Source: Acetobacter malorum
GTDB lineage: Bacteria > Pseudomonadota > Alphaproteobacteria > Acetobacterales > Acetobacteraceae
Direction of reading: 5' to 3'
Assembly: GCF_002153605.1 (NCBI RefSeq)
Contig: NZ_JOPG01000008.1
Coordinates: 1-64,000, forward strand
DNA length: 64,000 bases
In this document: piece by piece, positions 8,905-18,111 of the stretch
How positions within the stretch are numbered: position 1 is the stretch's first letter
Layout of the letters: the number at the start of each line of letters is the position of its first letter
The notes under the pieces: generated by a model
Databases searched by the model: none
Told to the model about the DNA's origin: nothing
Seen by the model: only the letters and a program-made list of their open reading frames with translations
Program-made: the position numbers and the translations under genes

Positions 8905-8956
8905 GAGCCGGAAGCTGCCTGTGTCTCAAATTACAGGCGGCTTCCGGCTCCTGTTT
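8905..8956 (+). terminator. Rho-independent-type hairpin after otsB-otsA-dsbB
   Basis: An 18-base stem (8905-8922 with 8933-8950, one G-T pair) closes a 10-base loop, followed by CTGTTT. The T tract is weak but the stem is long and GC-rich and sits directly after the dsbB stop. Confidence 0.75.
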
Positions 8957-9079
8957 AGTCAGGCTGTTCTGTTCCCTGTCTGCATCCTGTGCTAATATTT
9001 TCGTAAGCAATGCGGGCTTGTTGCCCTGCTTCGTCTAAATATATAGTCACACTCAAATAGGCAGTTCTGGGAAATTTCA

Positions 9080-12016
9080 ATGACGGCATATGATAAAAAT
9101 AAGAAGCTGGACTGGAGTGTATTTGATTGCGTCTGGTATAAAGAGAAATATAAAGACGTTCTGAGCTTTTTACGGGTTGAGACGGACGAAGCAGTTCAGG
9201 ATTTTTATAGAAGTGAAGGCGTCAGCCTTAAACACTCGCCCAATCCTTATTTTGATGAAGACTGGTATCTGAGCAAATATCCCGACGTTGCTGAGCAGAT
9301 CGTTCGGGGTGATTTCCGGTCGGGGTTTGAGCATTATTGCCAGAAAGGCTTTGCGTCTCATAATCCTCACTGGCTCTTTGATGAAGAATATTATCTTAAG
9401 CGGCACCCGGATATTTCCGACGTCAGCCTGGCCGAGCAGGGTTTCAGAAATGGCTACGATCATTATCTGAATATCGGGGATTTCCAGTATAGTAGCGGCT
9501 CATGGTTCTTTGACCCGAATGCCTATCTGAAAGGCGGTCAGGCCACGACCACTGAACTGGGGCCATATTCTCAGTGTGTGCGGGCGACTAAGCCCGTCGC
9601 GGGCTATGGCCACAGACTGTCCTGGTATTTTGACCCGGAATGGTATCTGGAAACCTACCCGGAAGTGCGTAAGGAGCTGGATGCCAAAGAGTGGACATCC
9701 GCCCTTCACCATTATCTGGCCAATAAAACGCCGACATTGTTCAATCCTGATCCTTACTTTTCAGAAGAATTTTACGGCAGCGTGAATAACGATGTGTCCG
9801 GCGCAGTTGAAAGTAAACACTTTCGCAATTTCTTCGAGCATTTTCTGAAATATGGCGTGCATGAGCTGCGTAAGCCGCTCTCCACGGTGGATCTGGAAGG
9901 CTATTACCGGAACCCGGCTGTGCAACAGGAAGTCAGCCGGGGGGATTACCCTGATGCTTTTGCACACTACATTGCGCATGGTGGCAAGGTTGAGGATGAC
10001 GCGGCTTTCCAGAAGGAAAGCGAGCATGTCTCCAAGAAAATCTACCATGAAATGTGCCGCATCAGGATGCCGCTTCTGTTGAATCAGACGCTGGATTTCA
10101 CATACGAATATCCTGATTTTACCGTTATTATTATTGCGCATAACCATTTTGCCATGACGCTGAGCGCGCTGGCGTCTCTGCGTGCCAATTATAATGGCCC
10201 GATGCAGGTCATTGTGGTGGATTCCGGCTCAACAGACGGGATGCGCACTATTGAACAGCATGTGCGTGGGCTGGAAGTTATTCGTTTTCCGGGGAATATT
10301 GGCTTTTTGCTCGGTTGCAATGCGGCCCTTGAAAAAGTCCGTGGTCCTTTCACGCTCTATCTTAATAACGATCTTGAACTTATGCCGGGGGCCATCGGCA
10401 ATGCGCTGGCGCGTTTGCGGAGTGAGCCCAAAACGGGGGCGGTTGGGGCCAAGCTGGTCCGGACGAATGGCATGTTGCAGGAGGCCGGAAGCATTGTCTG
10501 GCGAGATGGCTCCGTGTGCGGTTATCTGCGTGATAAGCGCCCGGATGTGCCGGAAGCCAACTTTGTTCGCTCGGTTGATTTCTGTTCCGGTGCGTTTCTG
10601 CTGGTCAGATCTGATCTGCTGAAAAAGCTGGGTGGGTTCGATACGGATTATGCCCCGGCCTACTTTGAAGAAACGGATCTGTGTATCCGGATTCATGAAG
10701 CCGGATTTGATGTGGTGTATGACCCGTCCATTGTGGTCATTCACTATGAATATGGAACCTCCGGCTTTATCAGCGGCGCGTCCATGATTGCGCGTAATCA
10801 GGAAATCTTCCGCAAGAAGCATGGGGCGTATTTGCGGCAGAAAAACCTGTTCCATGAGCGTTTGCTGGTGCGGGCGCGTTCGTCCGCTACGCGGCAGAAG
10901 CGGATTTTGTTTATTGAAGATCGCCTGCCATATCGCTTCCTTGGGTCAGGGTTTACGCGTTCCAATGACGTTATCCGGAGCATGATTGATCTGGGATACC
11001 ACGTTACGGTGTATCCGGTTTATCGGCCGACGGAGCCAATGGAAGAGATTTGCAGTTCCTTCCCGGATCGTGCGGAAGTCATCTGGGATCGGGAATTGCC
11101 GGAACTGGAAGATTTCATCAAATCCCGTGCCGGGTATTATGACCTTGTCTGGATTGCCCGTACCCATAATGCGGACCGTCTGGCACCGGTGCTGATGCAG
11201 TGTGCGGACGCTATCTCGTCCCGTGCGGTGATTATTGACACCGAGGCCGTGGCCGCCCCGCGTGAACATCAGAAGCGTGTTCTGCGGGGTGAAGGTGATC
11301 TTGATCAGTCGGTGGAAGAAATGCTCACGCATGAATTCCGCCATCTGTTCATGGCCGAGAAAATCGTTGCTGTGAACAAAAAGGATGCCGACATTCTGAA
11401 AGAGAATGGCTTCCCGAATGTCGGTGTTCTGGGGCATATGCAAAAGGCGCTTCCGCATTCTCCGGGATGGGATGCGCGGCGGGACATTCTGTTCCTTGGT
11501 GCGATGCATGACATTGATTCTCCCAATGTCGACTCTCTCGCCTGGTTTAGCGGGCAGGTTCTGCCACTTCTGGATGGACGTCTGCCGGATGATGTGAAAT
11601 TCACAGTCTGCGGTTACATCAATCCGAAGGTGGACCTTACGCCTCTGACGAAAAACCCGCGTGTTAAATTGCTTGGCCGTGTGCCTGATGTTGGCCCGGT
11701 TTATGACCGGCACCGGGTTTTTGTGGCTCCTACACGTTTTGCTGCGGGTATTCCGTATAAAATTCATGAGGCCGCAGCCCATGGTCTTCCCATTGTGGCG
11801 TCGTCCATTCTGTGTGAGCAGGTTGGCTGGACGTCGGGTGAGGATATGCTGAGCGTGAGCACCACAGATCCGCAGGCATTCGCGGATGCCATTGTTCGGC
11901 TTTATGAAGATAAAGAGCTATGGGAAAGCGTGCGTGAGCATGAACTTGCCCGGGTGCGGGATGATCATTCGCATCAGAAATATCTGGAACAGCTCAAGGC
12001 ACTTCTCAGTTTTTGA
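9080..12016 (+). CDS. Large multi-domain glycosyltransferase: YL-PDV repeats + GT2 + GT4-like domain
   Basis: 978 residues in three parts. Residues about 8-330 hold about seven copies of a module of about 40 residues (clearest: FDEDWYLSKYPDV, FDEEYYLKRHPDI, FDPEWYLETYPEV, each followed by an HY motif); the fourth is degenerate. Residues about 345-560 are a GT2 domain: FTVIIIAHNHF, VIVVDSGSTDGM, LYLNNDLELMPGA (the DXD-like site), VDFCSGAFLLVRSDLL and AYFEETDLCIRI. Residues about 605-978 are a GT-B/GT4-like half with a C-terminal donor-site region FVAPTRFAAGIPYKIHEAAA. No signal peptide or membrane segment, so it should act at the cytoplasmic side on a lipid-linked glycan. It probably makes two linkages. 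The substrate is unknown. The same module occurs at 26256-27806 and 30409-30891. Confidence 0.9.
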   Translation: MTAYDKNKKLDWSVFDCVWYKEKYKDVLSFLRVETDEAVQDFYRSEGVSLKHSPNPYFDEDWYLSKYPDVAEQIVRGDFRSGFEHYCQKGFASHNPHWLFDEEYYLKRHPDISDVSLAEQGFRNGYDHYLNIGDFQYSSGSWFFDPNAYLKGGQATTTELGPYSQCVRATKPVAGYGHRLSWYFDPEWYLETYPEVRKELDAKEWTSALHHYLANKTPTLFNPDPYFSEEFYGSVNNDVSGAVESKHFRNFFEHFLKYGVHELRKPLSTVDLEGYYRNPAVQQEVSRGDYPDAFAHYIAHGGKVEDDAAFQKESEHVSKKIYHEMCRIRMPLLLNQTLDFTYEYPDFTVIIIAHNHFAMTLSALASLRANYNGPMQVIVVDSGSTDGMRTIEQHVRGLEVIRFPGNIGFLLGCNAALEKVRGPFTLYLNNDLELMPGAIGNALARLRSEPKTGAVGAKLVRTNGMLQEAGSIVWRDGSVCGYLRDKRPDVPEANFVRSVDFCSGAFLLVRSDLLKKLGGFDTDYAPAYFEETDLCIRIHEAGFDVVYDPSIVVIHYEYGTSGFISGASMIARNQEIFRKKHGAYLRQKNLFHERLLVRARSSATRQKRILFIEDRLPYRFLGSGFTRSNDVIRSMIDLGYHVTVYPVYRPTEPMEEICSSFPDRAEVIWDRELPELEDFIKSRAGYYDLVWIARTHNADRLAPVLMQCADAISSRAVIIDTEAVAAPREHQKRVLRGEGDLDQSVEEMLTHEFRHLFMAEKIVAVNKKDADILKENGFPNVGVLGHMQKALPHSPGWDARRDILFLGAMHDIDSPNVDSLAWFSGQVLPLLDGRLPDDVKFTVCGYINPKVDLTPLTKNPRVKLLGRVPDVGPVYDRHRVFVAPTRFAAGIPYKIHEAAAHGLPIVASSILCEQVGWTSGEDMLSVSTTDPQAFADAIVRLYEDKELWESVREHELARVRDDHSHQKYLEQLKALLSF

Positions 12017-12169
12017 GAAAAGCCTGTCGGTGTTGCCTGAGTAAAACTGGCGAGAGTATGTTCGGTGGGGTGTTACGGTATGACACCCTGCCAAACCCGA
12101 CAGTGCATATGGGCTAAATTGTTCTTTCCTGTATTGCCTTGCAAAAAACAGCTATTATTTCGATAAATT

Positions 12170-12628
12170 TCAGTGATTTTGTGTCTGTGGCGCGGGTATA
12201 ATTTTCTGCGTCAGTTCAAACAGGCGCGCGCAGGCTTTGGGGCCGAGGCTGCTGACTTCATTGTAAGAAAACCAGCGGGCTTCCAGGGCATCGTCTGAGG
12301 CGTGTGGCTCGGTGGGGTGGGGCGTGGCTTCCTCACACAAAATCGCAATAATCACATAATGGAAGGCCAGTGTACCATCGGGGGTGTGATGGAGGCTGTC
12401 AAAAACATCCACTGTTTGGAGGGCCTGCGCCGTCAGGCCTGTTTCTTCCTGTAATTCACGTTCAGCTGCCTGAAACAGAGTTTCTCCAGCTTCAACGCGC
12501 CCACCGGGGAAACCCCATAAGCCAGCATCTGGGGGATTGGCCCGGCGCACCAGCAGAACATTCTGGCCGTGCCGGACAAGAGCCAGAACGCCTACACGCG
12601 GCATGAAGGAAGGATTTGCAGAGGTCAT
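12170..12628 (-). CDS. NUDIX hydrolase, about 152 residues
   Basis: The complete Nudix box is present: [20 protein letters not shown] followed by ETGL, matching G-x5-E-x7-RE-U-x-EE-x-G-U, preceded by [18 protein letters not shown]. Such enzymes cleave nucleoside diphosphates linked to another group; the substrate (ADP-ribose-type, oxidised nucleotides, others) cannot be told. I chose the ATG at 12628 because the core domain begins just after it; an upstream frame extends to 12745 but the extra 39 residues look like chance. It converges with the big glycosyltransferase gene, with 153 bases between them that hold nothing clear. Confidence 0.9.
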   Translation of the reverse strand: MTSANPSFMPRVGVLALVRHGQNVLLVRRANPPDAGLWGFPGGRVEAGETLFQAAERELQEETGLTAQALQTVDVFDSLHHTPDGTLAFHYVIIAILCEEATPHPTEPHASDDALEARWFSYNEVSSLGPKACARLFELTQKIIPAPQTQNH

Positions 12629-12847
12629 AACCGGAAAATGCAGAAATTTTCCAGCAATGGTCAAGTGTTGCGCAGATTTTACGCGGCAGAACGGGTGCGT
12701 CCCTGTAGGAACATGCCCGCTTTTCGCAGGTTGAATGCAACACATGGGACGCAGAGCGTTTAAGCTACATGAATTCTGTCCGGCAGGTTTTGTAACGGGA
12801 CTGGCGGGGCAGGACAGTTATCTTTGACGTTTCAGGAGTGTCTGATC

Positions 12848-13831
12848 ATGACGGCAGAAACCCTTACCATTCCAGGGCTGGCCAAGCCCGCATCCCGTAT
12901 CGCTCTGGGAACATGGGCGATTGGCGGAGCCATGTGGGGTGGCCCGGATGATGTGAACGCCGCTCAAACTATTGAGAAGGCACTGGATCTGGGCATCAAT
13001 GTCATTGATACAGCGCCTGTGTATGGTTTTGGCCATTCGGAAGAAGTGATTGGCCGTGCGCTGGAAGGCAAGCGGGACAAGGTCATTCTGGCCACCAAGG
13101 TGGCGCTGAACTGGCAAGATGGCAAAGTGTTCCGCGATAGTCGCCCGGCCCGGATCGCGCAGGAAATTGAAGATTCTCTGCGCCGCCTGCGTACCGATCA
13201 TATCGACCTGTATCAGGTGCACTGGCCGGACCCCAAAACCCCGATGGAAGAAACCGCCCGCGCGCTGGAAAAACTGGTGAAGGACGGCAAGGTGCGGGCG
13301 CTGGGCGTGAGCAATTTCTCACCTGCGCAAATGGATGAGTTCCGTAAATTTGCGCCACTGGCGACCATCCAGCCGCCGTATAATTTGTTTGAGCGTGAGA
13401 TTGAACAGGACGTTCTGCCTTACGCCATCAAGAACAATCTGGTTGTGCTGGCTTACGGGCCGCTGTGCCGCGGGTTGCTGTCTGGCCGTATGACGGCGGA
13501 CCGCAAGTTTGAAGGCGATGATCTGCGCAAGAGTGACCCCAAATTCCAGCAGCCGCGCTTTGGCCAGTATCTGAAGGCGGTAGAAGAGCTGAAGGCCATT
13601 GCGGAAAAGCATGGCAAGAGCATGCTGGCTCTGGCCATCCGCTGGGTGCTGGACCGTGGGCCGACCATTGCCCTGTGGGGTGCGAGAAAGCCGGAACAGA
13701 TCAGCGGCGTCGATGAAGCGTTCGGCTGGAAGCTGGATGAGGCTGATATGAAGGCTATTGATGCCATTCTGACGCGCGATATTACTGACCCTGTCGGGCC
13801 GGAATTCATGGCTCCACCTGCCAGAAGCTGA
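12848..13831 (+). CDS. Aldo/keto reductase, AKR11B-like
   Basis: 327 residues of TIM-barrel NAD(P)H-dependent reductase. Catalytic tetrad region: DTAPVYGFGHSEE (Asp, Tyr), ATKVALNW (Lys) and YQVHWPDP (His). It has the WAIGGAMWGGPDD opening and an MAPPAR C-terminal tail; from memory these closely resemble the Gluconobacter oxydans AKR11B4 type, which reduces aldehydes and polyol-type substrates, but that likeness was not computed. The ATG at 12848 has AGGAG nine bases upstream; the frame is open to 12824 but without support. Monocistronic. It probably handles aldehydes or sugars/polyols in the cytoplasm. Confidence 0.93.
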   Translation: MTAETLTIPGLAKPASRIALGTWAIGGAMWGGPDDVNAAQTIEKALDLGINVIDTAPVYGFGHSEEVIGRALEGKRDKVILATKVALNWQDGKVFRDSRPARIAQEIEDSLRRLRTDHIDLYQVHWPDPKTPMEETARALEKLVKDGKVRALGVSNFSPAQMDEFRKFAPLATIQPPYNLFEREIEQDVLPYAIKNNLVVLAYGPLCRGLLSGRMTADRKFEGDDLRKSDPKFQQPRFGQYLKAVEELKAIAEKHGKSMLALAIRWVLDRGPTIALWGARKPEQISGVDEAFGWKLDEADMKAIDAILTRDITDPVGPEFMAPPARS

Positions 13832-13921
13832 CAAAGGCTTTAAGACCTGTGGTGACCGCAGGGCAGGCGGTCAGGGGGAAGCGTTGACGAAAGGCTCCGT
13901 TTTTTCGCAAGCTTAACCCCC

Positions 13922-14371
13922 ATGGAAAAGCCGCCCGCCCACGCTGACCGGCCCGCACAACAGGCCACAGTCTGCCAGTTTCCGCTCCAGCAGGTGCTGA
14001 ACCGGACACAGGCTGCGGAGTATCTGGGTGTACCAGCGCGCCGGTTGCAGGCGCTGGCGTTACTGGGCGGCGGCCCGGAGCGGGTGCGCCAGCCCGGTGG
14101 TGCAGCCCAGTTCCGTAAGGATGATCTGGACCAGTATAGCGCTGAGATGTTCAGCAGGGCCGGTTTGTCCTCTGATGCGCTTAACCGTTATCGGGGCATG
14201 CGTGCGGCCAGCGGCTATGCCGGGCGCGATGCTTTTATGGATATGGCCAGCCGGGATGAACTCTCACAGGCCTGTGCATATGTGGGCGACAGGGTGATTA
14301 TCCTGCTGGGCATGGTGGTGATTGTGTTGTCCCACACACCTCTGTCGCGTTTCCTGTTTCATATGCAGTAG
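13922..14371 (+). CDS. Hypothetical protein with excisionase/MerR-like HTH and C-terminal membrane segment
   Basis: 149 residues, not recognised as a named family. Residues about 25-75 look like a helix-turn-helix of the excisionase kind (LNRTQAAEYLGVPARRLQAL then a wing-like QPGGAAQFRKDDLDQY). Residues about 123-142 form a hydrophobic segment (VIILLGMVVIVLSHTPL), ending six residues before the terminus. A DNA-binding domain tethered to the membrane would be an unusual design. No good ribosome site before the ATG, so start and even expression are less sure. It precedes uvrB by about 100 bases. Confidence 0.6.
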   Translation: MEKPPAHADRPAQQATVCQFPLQQVLNRTQAAEYLGVPARRLQALALLGGGPERVRQPGGAAQFRKDDLDQYSAEMFSRAGLSSDALNRYRGMRAASGYAGRDAFMDMASRDELSQACAYVGDRVIILLGMVVIVLSHTPLSRFLFHMQ

Positions 14372-14474
14372 GGCGTTAAGGGAGGCGGAGACGGCCAGCG
14401 TGCGTCTCGCTATCCGGTTTCGCCTGTGGAAATGAGGCTTGCAGGCCGTAAGGCCGCGCACCATGTTGGAAATC

Positions 14475-16763
14475 ATGGCCACACGTACCGCTCCCGATTC
14501 CGCGTCTCACTCCTCCTCTGCTCCGGCGGCTAAGCGCGGTAAGAAGCGCGGCACGCTGAGTGAGCGGGCTGCAAGCCTGCCGCCAGTCACCTTTGAACCG
14601 GACCGGCAGGCCGCTCGCCCTAAGCTGCGGCGCATGGAAGTGGTGTCGGAATATGAACCGGCAGGGGACCAGCCACAGGCGATTGCCGATCTCCTCAAAG
14701 GGATTGAAGAGAACGAGCGGGATCAGGTCCTGCTGGGTGTGACGGGTTCGGGTAAAACCTTCACCATGGCCAAGGTGATTGAGGCCACCCAGAAGCCAAC
14801 CCTTATCCTGGCCCCCAACAAGACACTTGCGGCGCAGCTTTACGGGGAAATGAAGCAGTTTTTCCCGAATAATGCAGTCGAATATTTTGTTAGTTATTAT
14901 GACTATTATCAGCCGGAAGCCTACGTGCCCCGGTCCGATACCTTTATTGAAAAAGACAGCCAGATTAACGAGCAGATTGACCGGATGCGCCATGCGGCAA
15001 CGCAGGCGCTGCTGGAACGGAACGATGTGATTATCGTGGCGTCCGTGTCCTGCATTTACGGTATCGGCTCAGTCGAAACCTATTCCCGCATGGTCGTCAA
15101 ACTGGAACTGGGTGGAGAGATTGACCGGGACCGTCTGGTGCGCGGGCTGGTTGAACTGCAATATCGCCGGAACGATGCCGCTTTTACCCGTGGCACTTTC
15201 CGTGTGCGCGGCGAGACGGTGGATATTTTCCCCGTGCAGAATGAGGACCGCGCCTGGCGCGTCTCCCTGTTTGGTGACGAAATTGACGGGATTGTTGAGT
15301 TTGACCCGCTGACTGGCGAAAAGACGGCTGATCTTCAGGAAATTACCATTTACGCCAACAGCCATTACGTCACGCCACGCCCGACGCTGAAGCAGGCTGT
15401 TGTAGGGATTAAGCAGGAGCTGCGTCAGCAACTCGACAAGTTCACCAAAGAGGGAAAGCTGCTGGAAGCCGAGCGGCTGGACCAGCGCACCACGTTTGAT
15501 CTGGAAATGATTGAAACGACCGGCGTGTGTAAAGGGATTGAGAACTACTCCCGCTATCTGTCAGGCCGCAAACCGGGTGACCCACCGCCGACGCTGTTTG
15601 AATACCTGCCCGAAGATGCTCTGCTGATTGTGGATGAAAGCCATGTGACCGTGCCGCAGATTGGCGGCATGGAGCGTGGGGATAATGCGCGAAAGTCCAT
15701 TCTGGCCGAGTTCGGCTTTCGCCTGCCGTCCTGCCTTGATAACCGCCCGTTGAATTTTGCTGAGTGGGACAAGTTCCGCCCGCAGAGTGTTTTTGTCAGC
15801 GCCACACCCGGGCCGTGGGAAATGGGGCGCACAGGCGGTGTGTTTGCAGAACAGGTGATCCGCCCCACAGGGTTGATTGACCCCGTGACGGATATTCGCC
15901 CCGTGGAGCATCAGGTGGATGACCTGCTGGCTGAATGTCGCGCGACCGTTGCCAAAGGTGGCCGTGTGCTGGTGACGACGCTGACCAAGCGCATGGCGGA
16001 AGATCTGACCGATTATCTGCATGAAGCCGGGATTAAGGTCCGTTACCTGCATTCCGACGTGGATACGCTGGAGCGGATTGAAATTATCCGCGATCTGCGG
16101 ATTGGCGCGTTCGATGTGCTGATTGGCATTAACCTGCTGCGCGAAGGACTGGATATTCCCGAATGTTCGCTGGTGGCCATTCTGGACGCGGATAAGGAAG
16201 GCTTCCTGCGTTCCCGCACGTCACTCATCCAGACCATTGGTCGCGCTGCCCGTAATGTGGAAGGGCGGGTGCTGCTGTATGCCGATAAGATGACGGATTC
16301 TCTGCAATACGCGGTGGAAGAAACTGCCCGCCGGCGTGAAAAACAGATGGCGTGGAACGAAGCCCACGGCATTACGCCCCAGAGCGTGCGCAAAAATATT
16401 GGCGCAATTGTCTCTTCCGTGTTTGAGCAGGATTACGTCACCGTGGCCCCGGATGAGGACACGGGTGTTGCGGAATTTGTCGGGCAGGATCTGGATACGG
16501 CTATTGCCGGGCTGGAAAAACGGATGCGTGAAGCTGCCGCGGATCTTGAGTTTGAAACAGCAGGCCGCCTGCGGGATGAAATCAAGCGGCTGGAAGCGCT
16601 GCAACTGGGGCTGGACGCGCCGCCTGCACCCGCGTCTACGGCGGGGCAGAAATCGTCCCCGCGTCGCAAGCCGAAGAAAGAGCAGGTTCCGCGTCCGCTG
16701 GGGCCGGGCGGTGGTGGGTATGAGCCCAAACCCAAACGGGGGCGCAGCCGCAGCAAGGCGTGA
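14475..16763 (+). CDS. uvrB: Excinuclease ABC subunit UvrB
   Basis: 762 residues. The DEAD-like helicase of nucleotide excision repair that receives damage from UvrA and recruits UvrC. Walker A is [12 protein letters not shown], followed by [16 protein letters not shown]; the beta-hairpin is [14 protein letters not shown]; Walker B is LLIVDESHV; the helicase C-terminal motifs are [37 protein letters not shown] and [14 protein letters not shown] domain for UvrC contact is near the C-terminus ([20 protein letters not shown]), followed by a basic tail. The N-terminal 50 residues are a low-complexity extension. Start is uncertain: ATG at 14475 (GGAA just upstream) or ATG at 14463. Confidence 0.97.
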   Translation: MATRTAPDSASHSSSAPAAKRGKKRGTLSERAASLPPVTFEPDRQAARPKLRRMEVVSEYEPAGDQPQAIADLLKGIEENERDQVLLGVTGSGKTFTMAKVIEATQKPTLILAPNKTLAAQLYGEMKQFFPNNAVEYFVSYYDYYQPEAYVPRSDTFIEKDSQINEQIDRMRHAATQALLERNDVIIVASVSCIYGIGSVETYSRMVVKLELGGEIDRDRLVRGLVELQYRRNDAAFTRGTFRVRGETVDIFPVQNEDRAWRVSLFGDEIDGIVEFDPLTGEKTADLQEITIYANSHYVTPRPTLKQAVVGIKQELRQQLDKFTKEGKLLEAERLDQRTTFDLEMIETTGVCKGIENYSRYLSGRKPGDPPPTLFEYLPEDALLIVDESHVTVPQIGGMERGDNARKSILAEFGFRLPSCLDNRPLNFAEWDKFRPQSVFVSATPGPWEMGRTGGVFAEQVIRPTGLIDPVTDIRPVEHQVDDLLAECRATVAKGGRVLVTTLTKRMAEDLTDYLHEAGIKVRYLHSDVDTLERIEIIRDLRIGAFDVLIGINLLREGLDIPECSLVAILDADKEGFLRSRTSLIQTIGRAARNVEGRVLLYADKMTDSLQYAVEETARRREKQMAWNEAHGITPQSVRKNIGAIVSSVFEQDYVTVAPDEDTGVAEFVGQDLDTAIAGLEKRMREAAADLEFETAGRLRDEIKRLEALQLGLDAPPAPASTAGQKSSPRRKPKKEQVPRPLGPGGGGYEPKPKRGRSRSKA

Positions 16764-16782
16764 GACTGCGGTAAGGCTGGTT

Positions 16783-17934
16783 TTAGTCAGCCTGTGTCGG
16801 GTGTGGGACATCCTGCGCTGTATGGGGCAGGGATGGGAGCGGTGTATCCTCGGAGGAGGATGGCAGTTCGGCGTCTGAAAGCCAGCTTTTGACCAGTGTG
16901 TAGGTGACGGACAAAATCATCGGCCCGACAAAAATACCCACCAGCCCAAACGCAGCCAGCCCGCCAATGACGCCCACCATAATCAGCACCAGAGGCACAT
17001 TGGCCTGTTTGCGGATGAGGAAGGGACGCAGCAGATTATCGATGACAATGGCGAGGATAGTGAACACCAGCAGCACCACAGCCGAGGTCACGCTGTGGAA
17101 GAAAAACATCCAGATTACTGCTGGGATAAGGGTCACACCCGGCCCCGCCTGAAGCAGGCAGGCTATAAAGGTAATGGCTGTCAGAATACTGGCCCAGGGC
17201 ACGCCGGTGAGAAACATGCCAAGGCCGCCCACCGCACTTTCTGCCAAAGCCGTGACGGTCACGCCAATGGCGACGCCCCGGATGGTGCGGCCTGCCAGCA
17301 GGACCATTTCCCGCCCGCGTTCTCCGGCCAGAGCAAAACCAAAGTTCATGACCAGATTGGCAGCAGCTTCCCCACGTGTGTGGAGGGCGGCCAGAATAAT
17401 CAGGGTCAGCAGGAACTGGAGCGCCAGCATGCCAAAGCTGCCCGCATAATCCAGAACCCACCCAATGATCTTGCCGGTATCAGGCAGAATACGGTTGGCC
17501 AGCTGTGGCAGGCGGACATTTTCAATCTGCTGCCACCAGACGGTTGTTTTGGGGCCAATAAAGGGCAGATGCTGTAGCCATTCCGGTTCTGAAGGAATGC
17601 GGAAGGCCAGAGCAGAATCTGCAAGGGTTTTCAGTTCGGCTGTGTGGGTCAGCACTGTGGTGGTCGCCAGCCAGAAGGGCAGGACATAGACCATCACAGC
17701 AACAAGACTGGTTACGGTGACTGCCAGCCCGCGACTGCCCCACAGAAATTTCTGGATATGCAGGAGTAGCGGCCATGTGGTGACCCCGATTGTCACGGCC
17801 CAGATGGTTGCCGGAAGAAAGGGACGGACAACCCAGAGAGAACAAAGGATCATGCCGACAGCCGTCATGGCCGCCAGAACGACTCGCGTCTGGTGCGCGG
17901 GCGTGTTGCTGGGGGGAGTGGTATTGATCGTCAT
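16783..17934 (-). CDS. AI-2E family transporter (YdiK/PerM type)
   Basis: 383 residues with about eight membrane segments in the family pattern: an N-terminal pair, a long loop (about 95-150), then a C-terminal bundle with GVAIGVTVTALAESAVGGLG, PGVTLIPAVIW and IDNLLRPFLIRKQANVP, the last being the family hallmark. Members export or exchange varied solutes; only a few were tied to the AI-2 signal and some act as Na+/H+ antiporters, so substrate is open. C-terminal 35 residues are a hydrophilic Ser/Pro tail. It converges with uvrB (19-base gap) and is divergent from the AsmA gene. Confidence 0.92.
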   Translation of the reverse strand: MTINTTPPSNTPAHQTRVVLAAMTAVGMILCSLWVVRPFLPATIWAVTIGVTTWPLLLHIQKFLWGSRGLAVTVTSLVAVMVYVLPFWLATTTVLTHTAELKTLADSALAFRIPSEPEWLQHLPFIGPKTTVWWQQIENVRLPQLANRILPDTGKIIGWVLDYAGSFGMLALQFLLTLIILAALHTRGEAAANLVMNFGFALAGERGREMVLLAGRTIRGVAIGVTVTALAESAVGGLGMFLTGVPWASILTAITFIACLLQAGPGVTLIPAVIWMFFFHSVTSAVVLLVFTILAIVIDNLLRPFLIRKQANVPLVLIMVGVIGGLAAFGLVGIFVGPMILSVTYTLVKSWLSDAELPSSSEDTPLPSLPHTAQDVPHPTQAD

Positions 17935-18111
17935 CTCGTCCGTTTCATCCCTGTCTGGGTGGTGTAGAGGTAACGGAGGTCTTCTGGCATGCCAATCATG
18001 GACATGACGGAGGCGTCATTTTTTTCTACAAGAGCGTCAGACACTGCCAGAGGGCAGAAAAGAGCGCACCGTTTTTTATGAAAAACAGGGTGCGGGCAAT
18101 TGAGGACGTAG

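Noticed and set aside
12060-12100. Short inverted repeat (GGGTGT/ACACCC) after the large glycosyltransferase
   Set aside because: Stem of six pairs, no T run; too weak to call a terminator.
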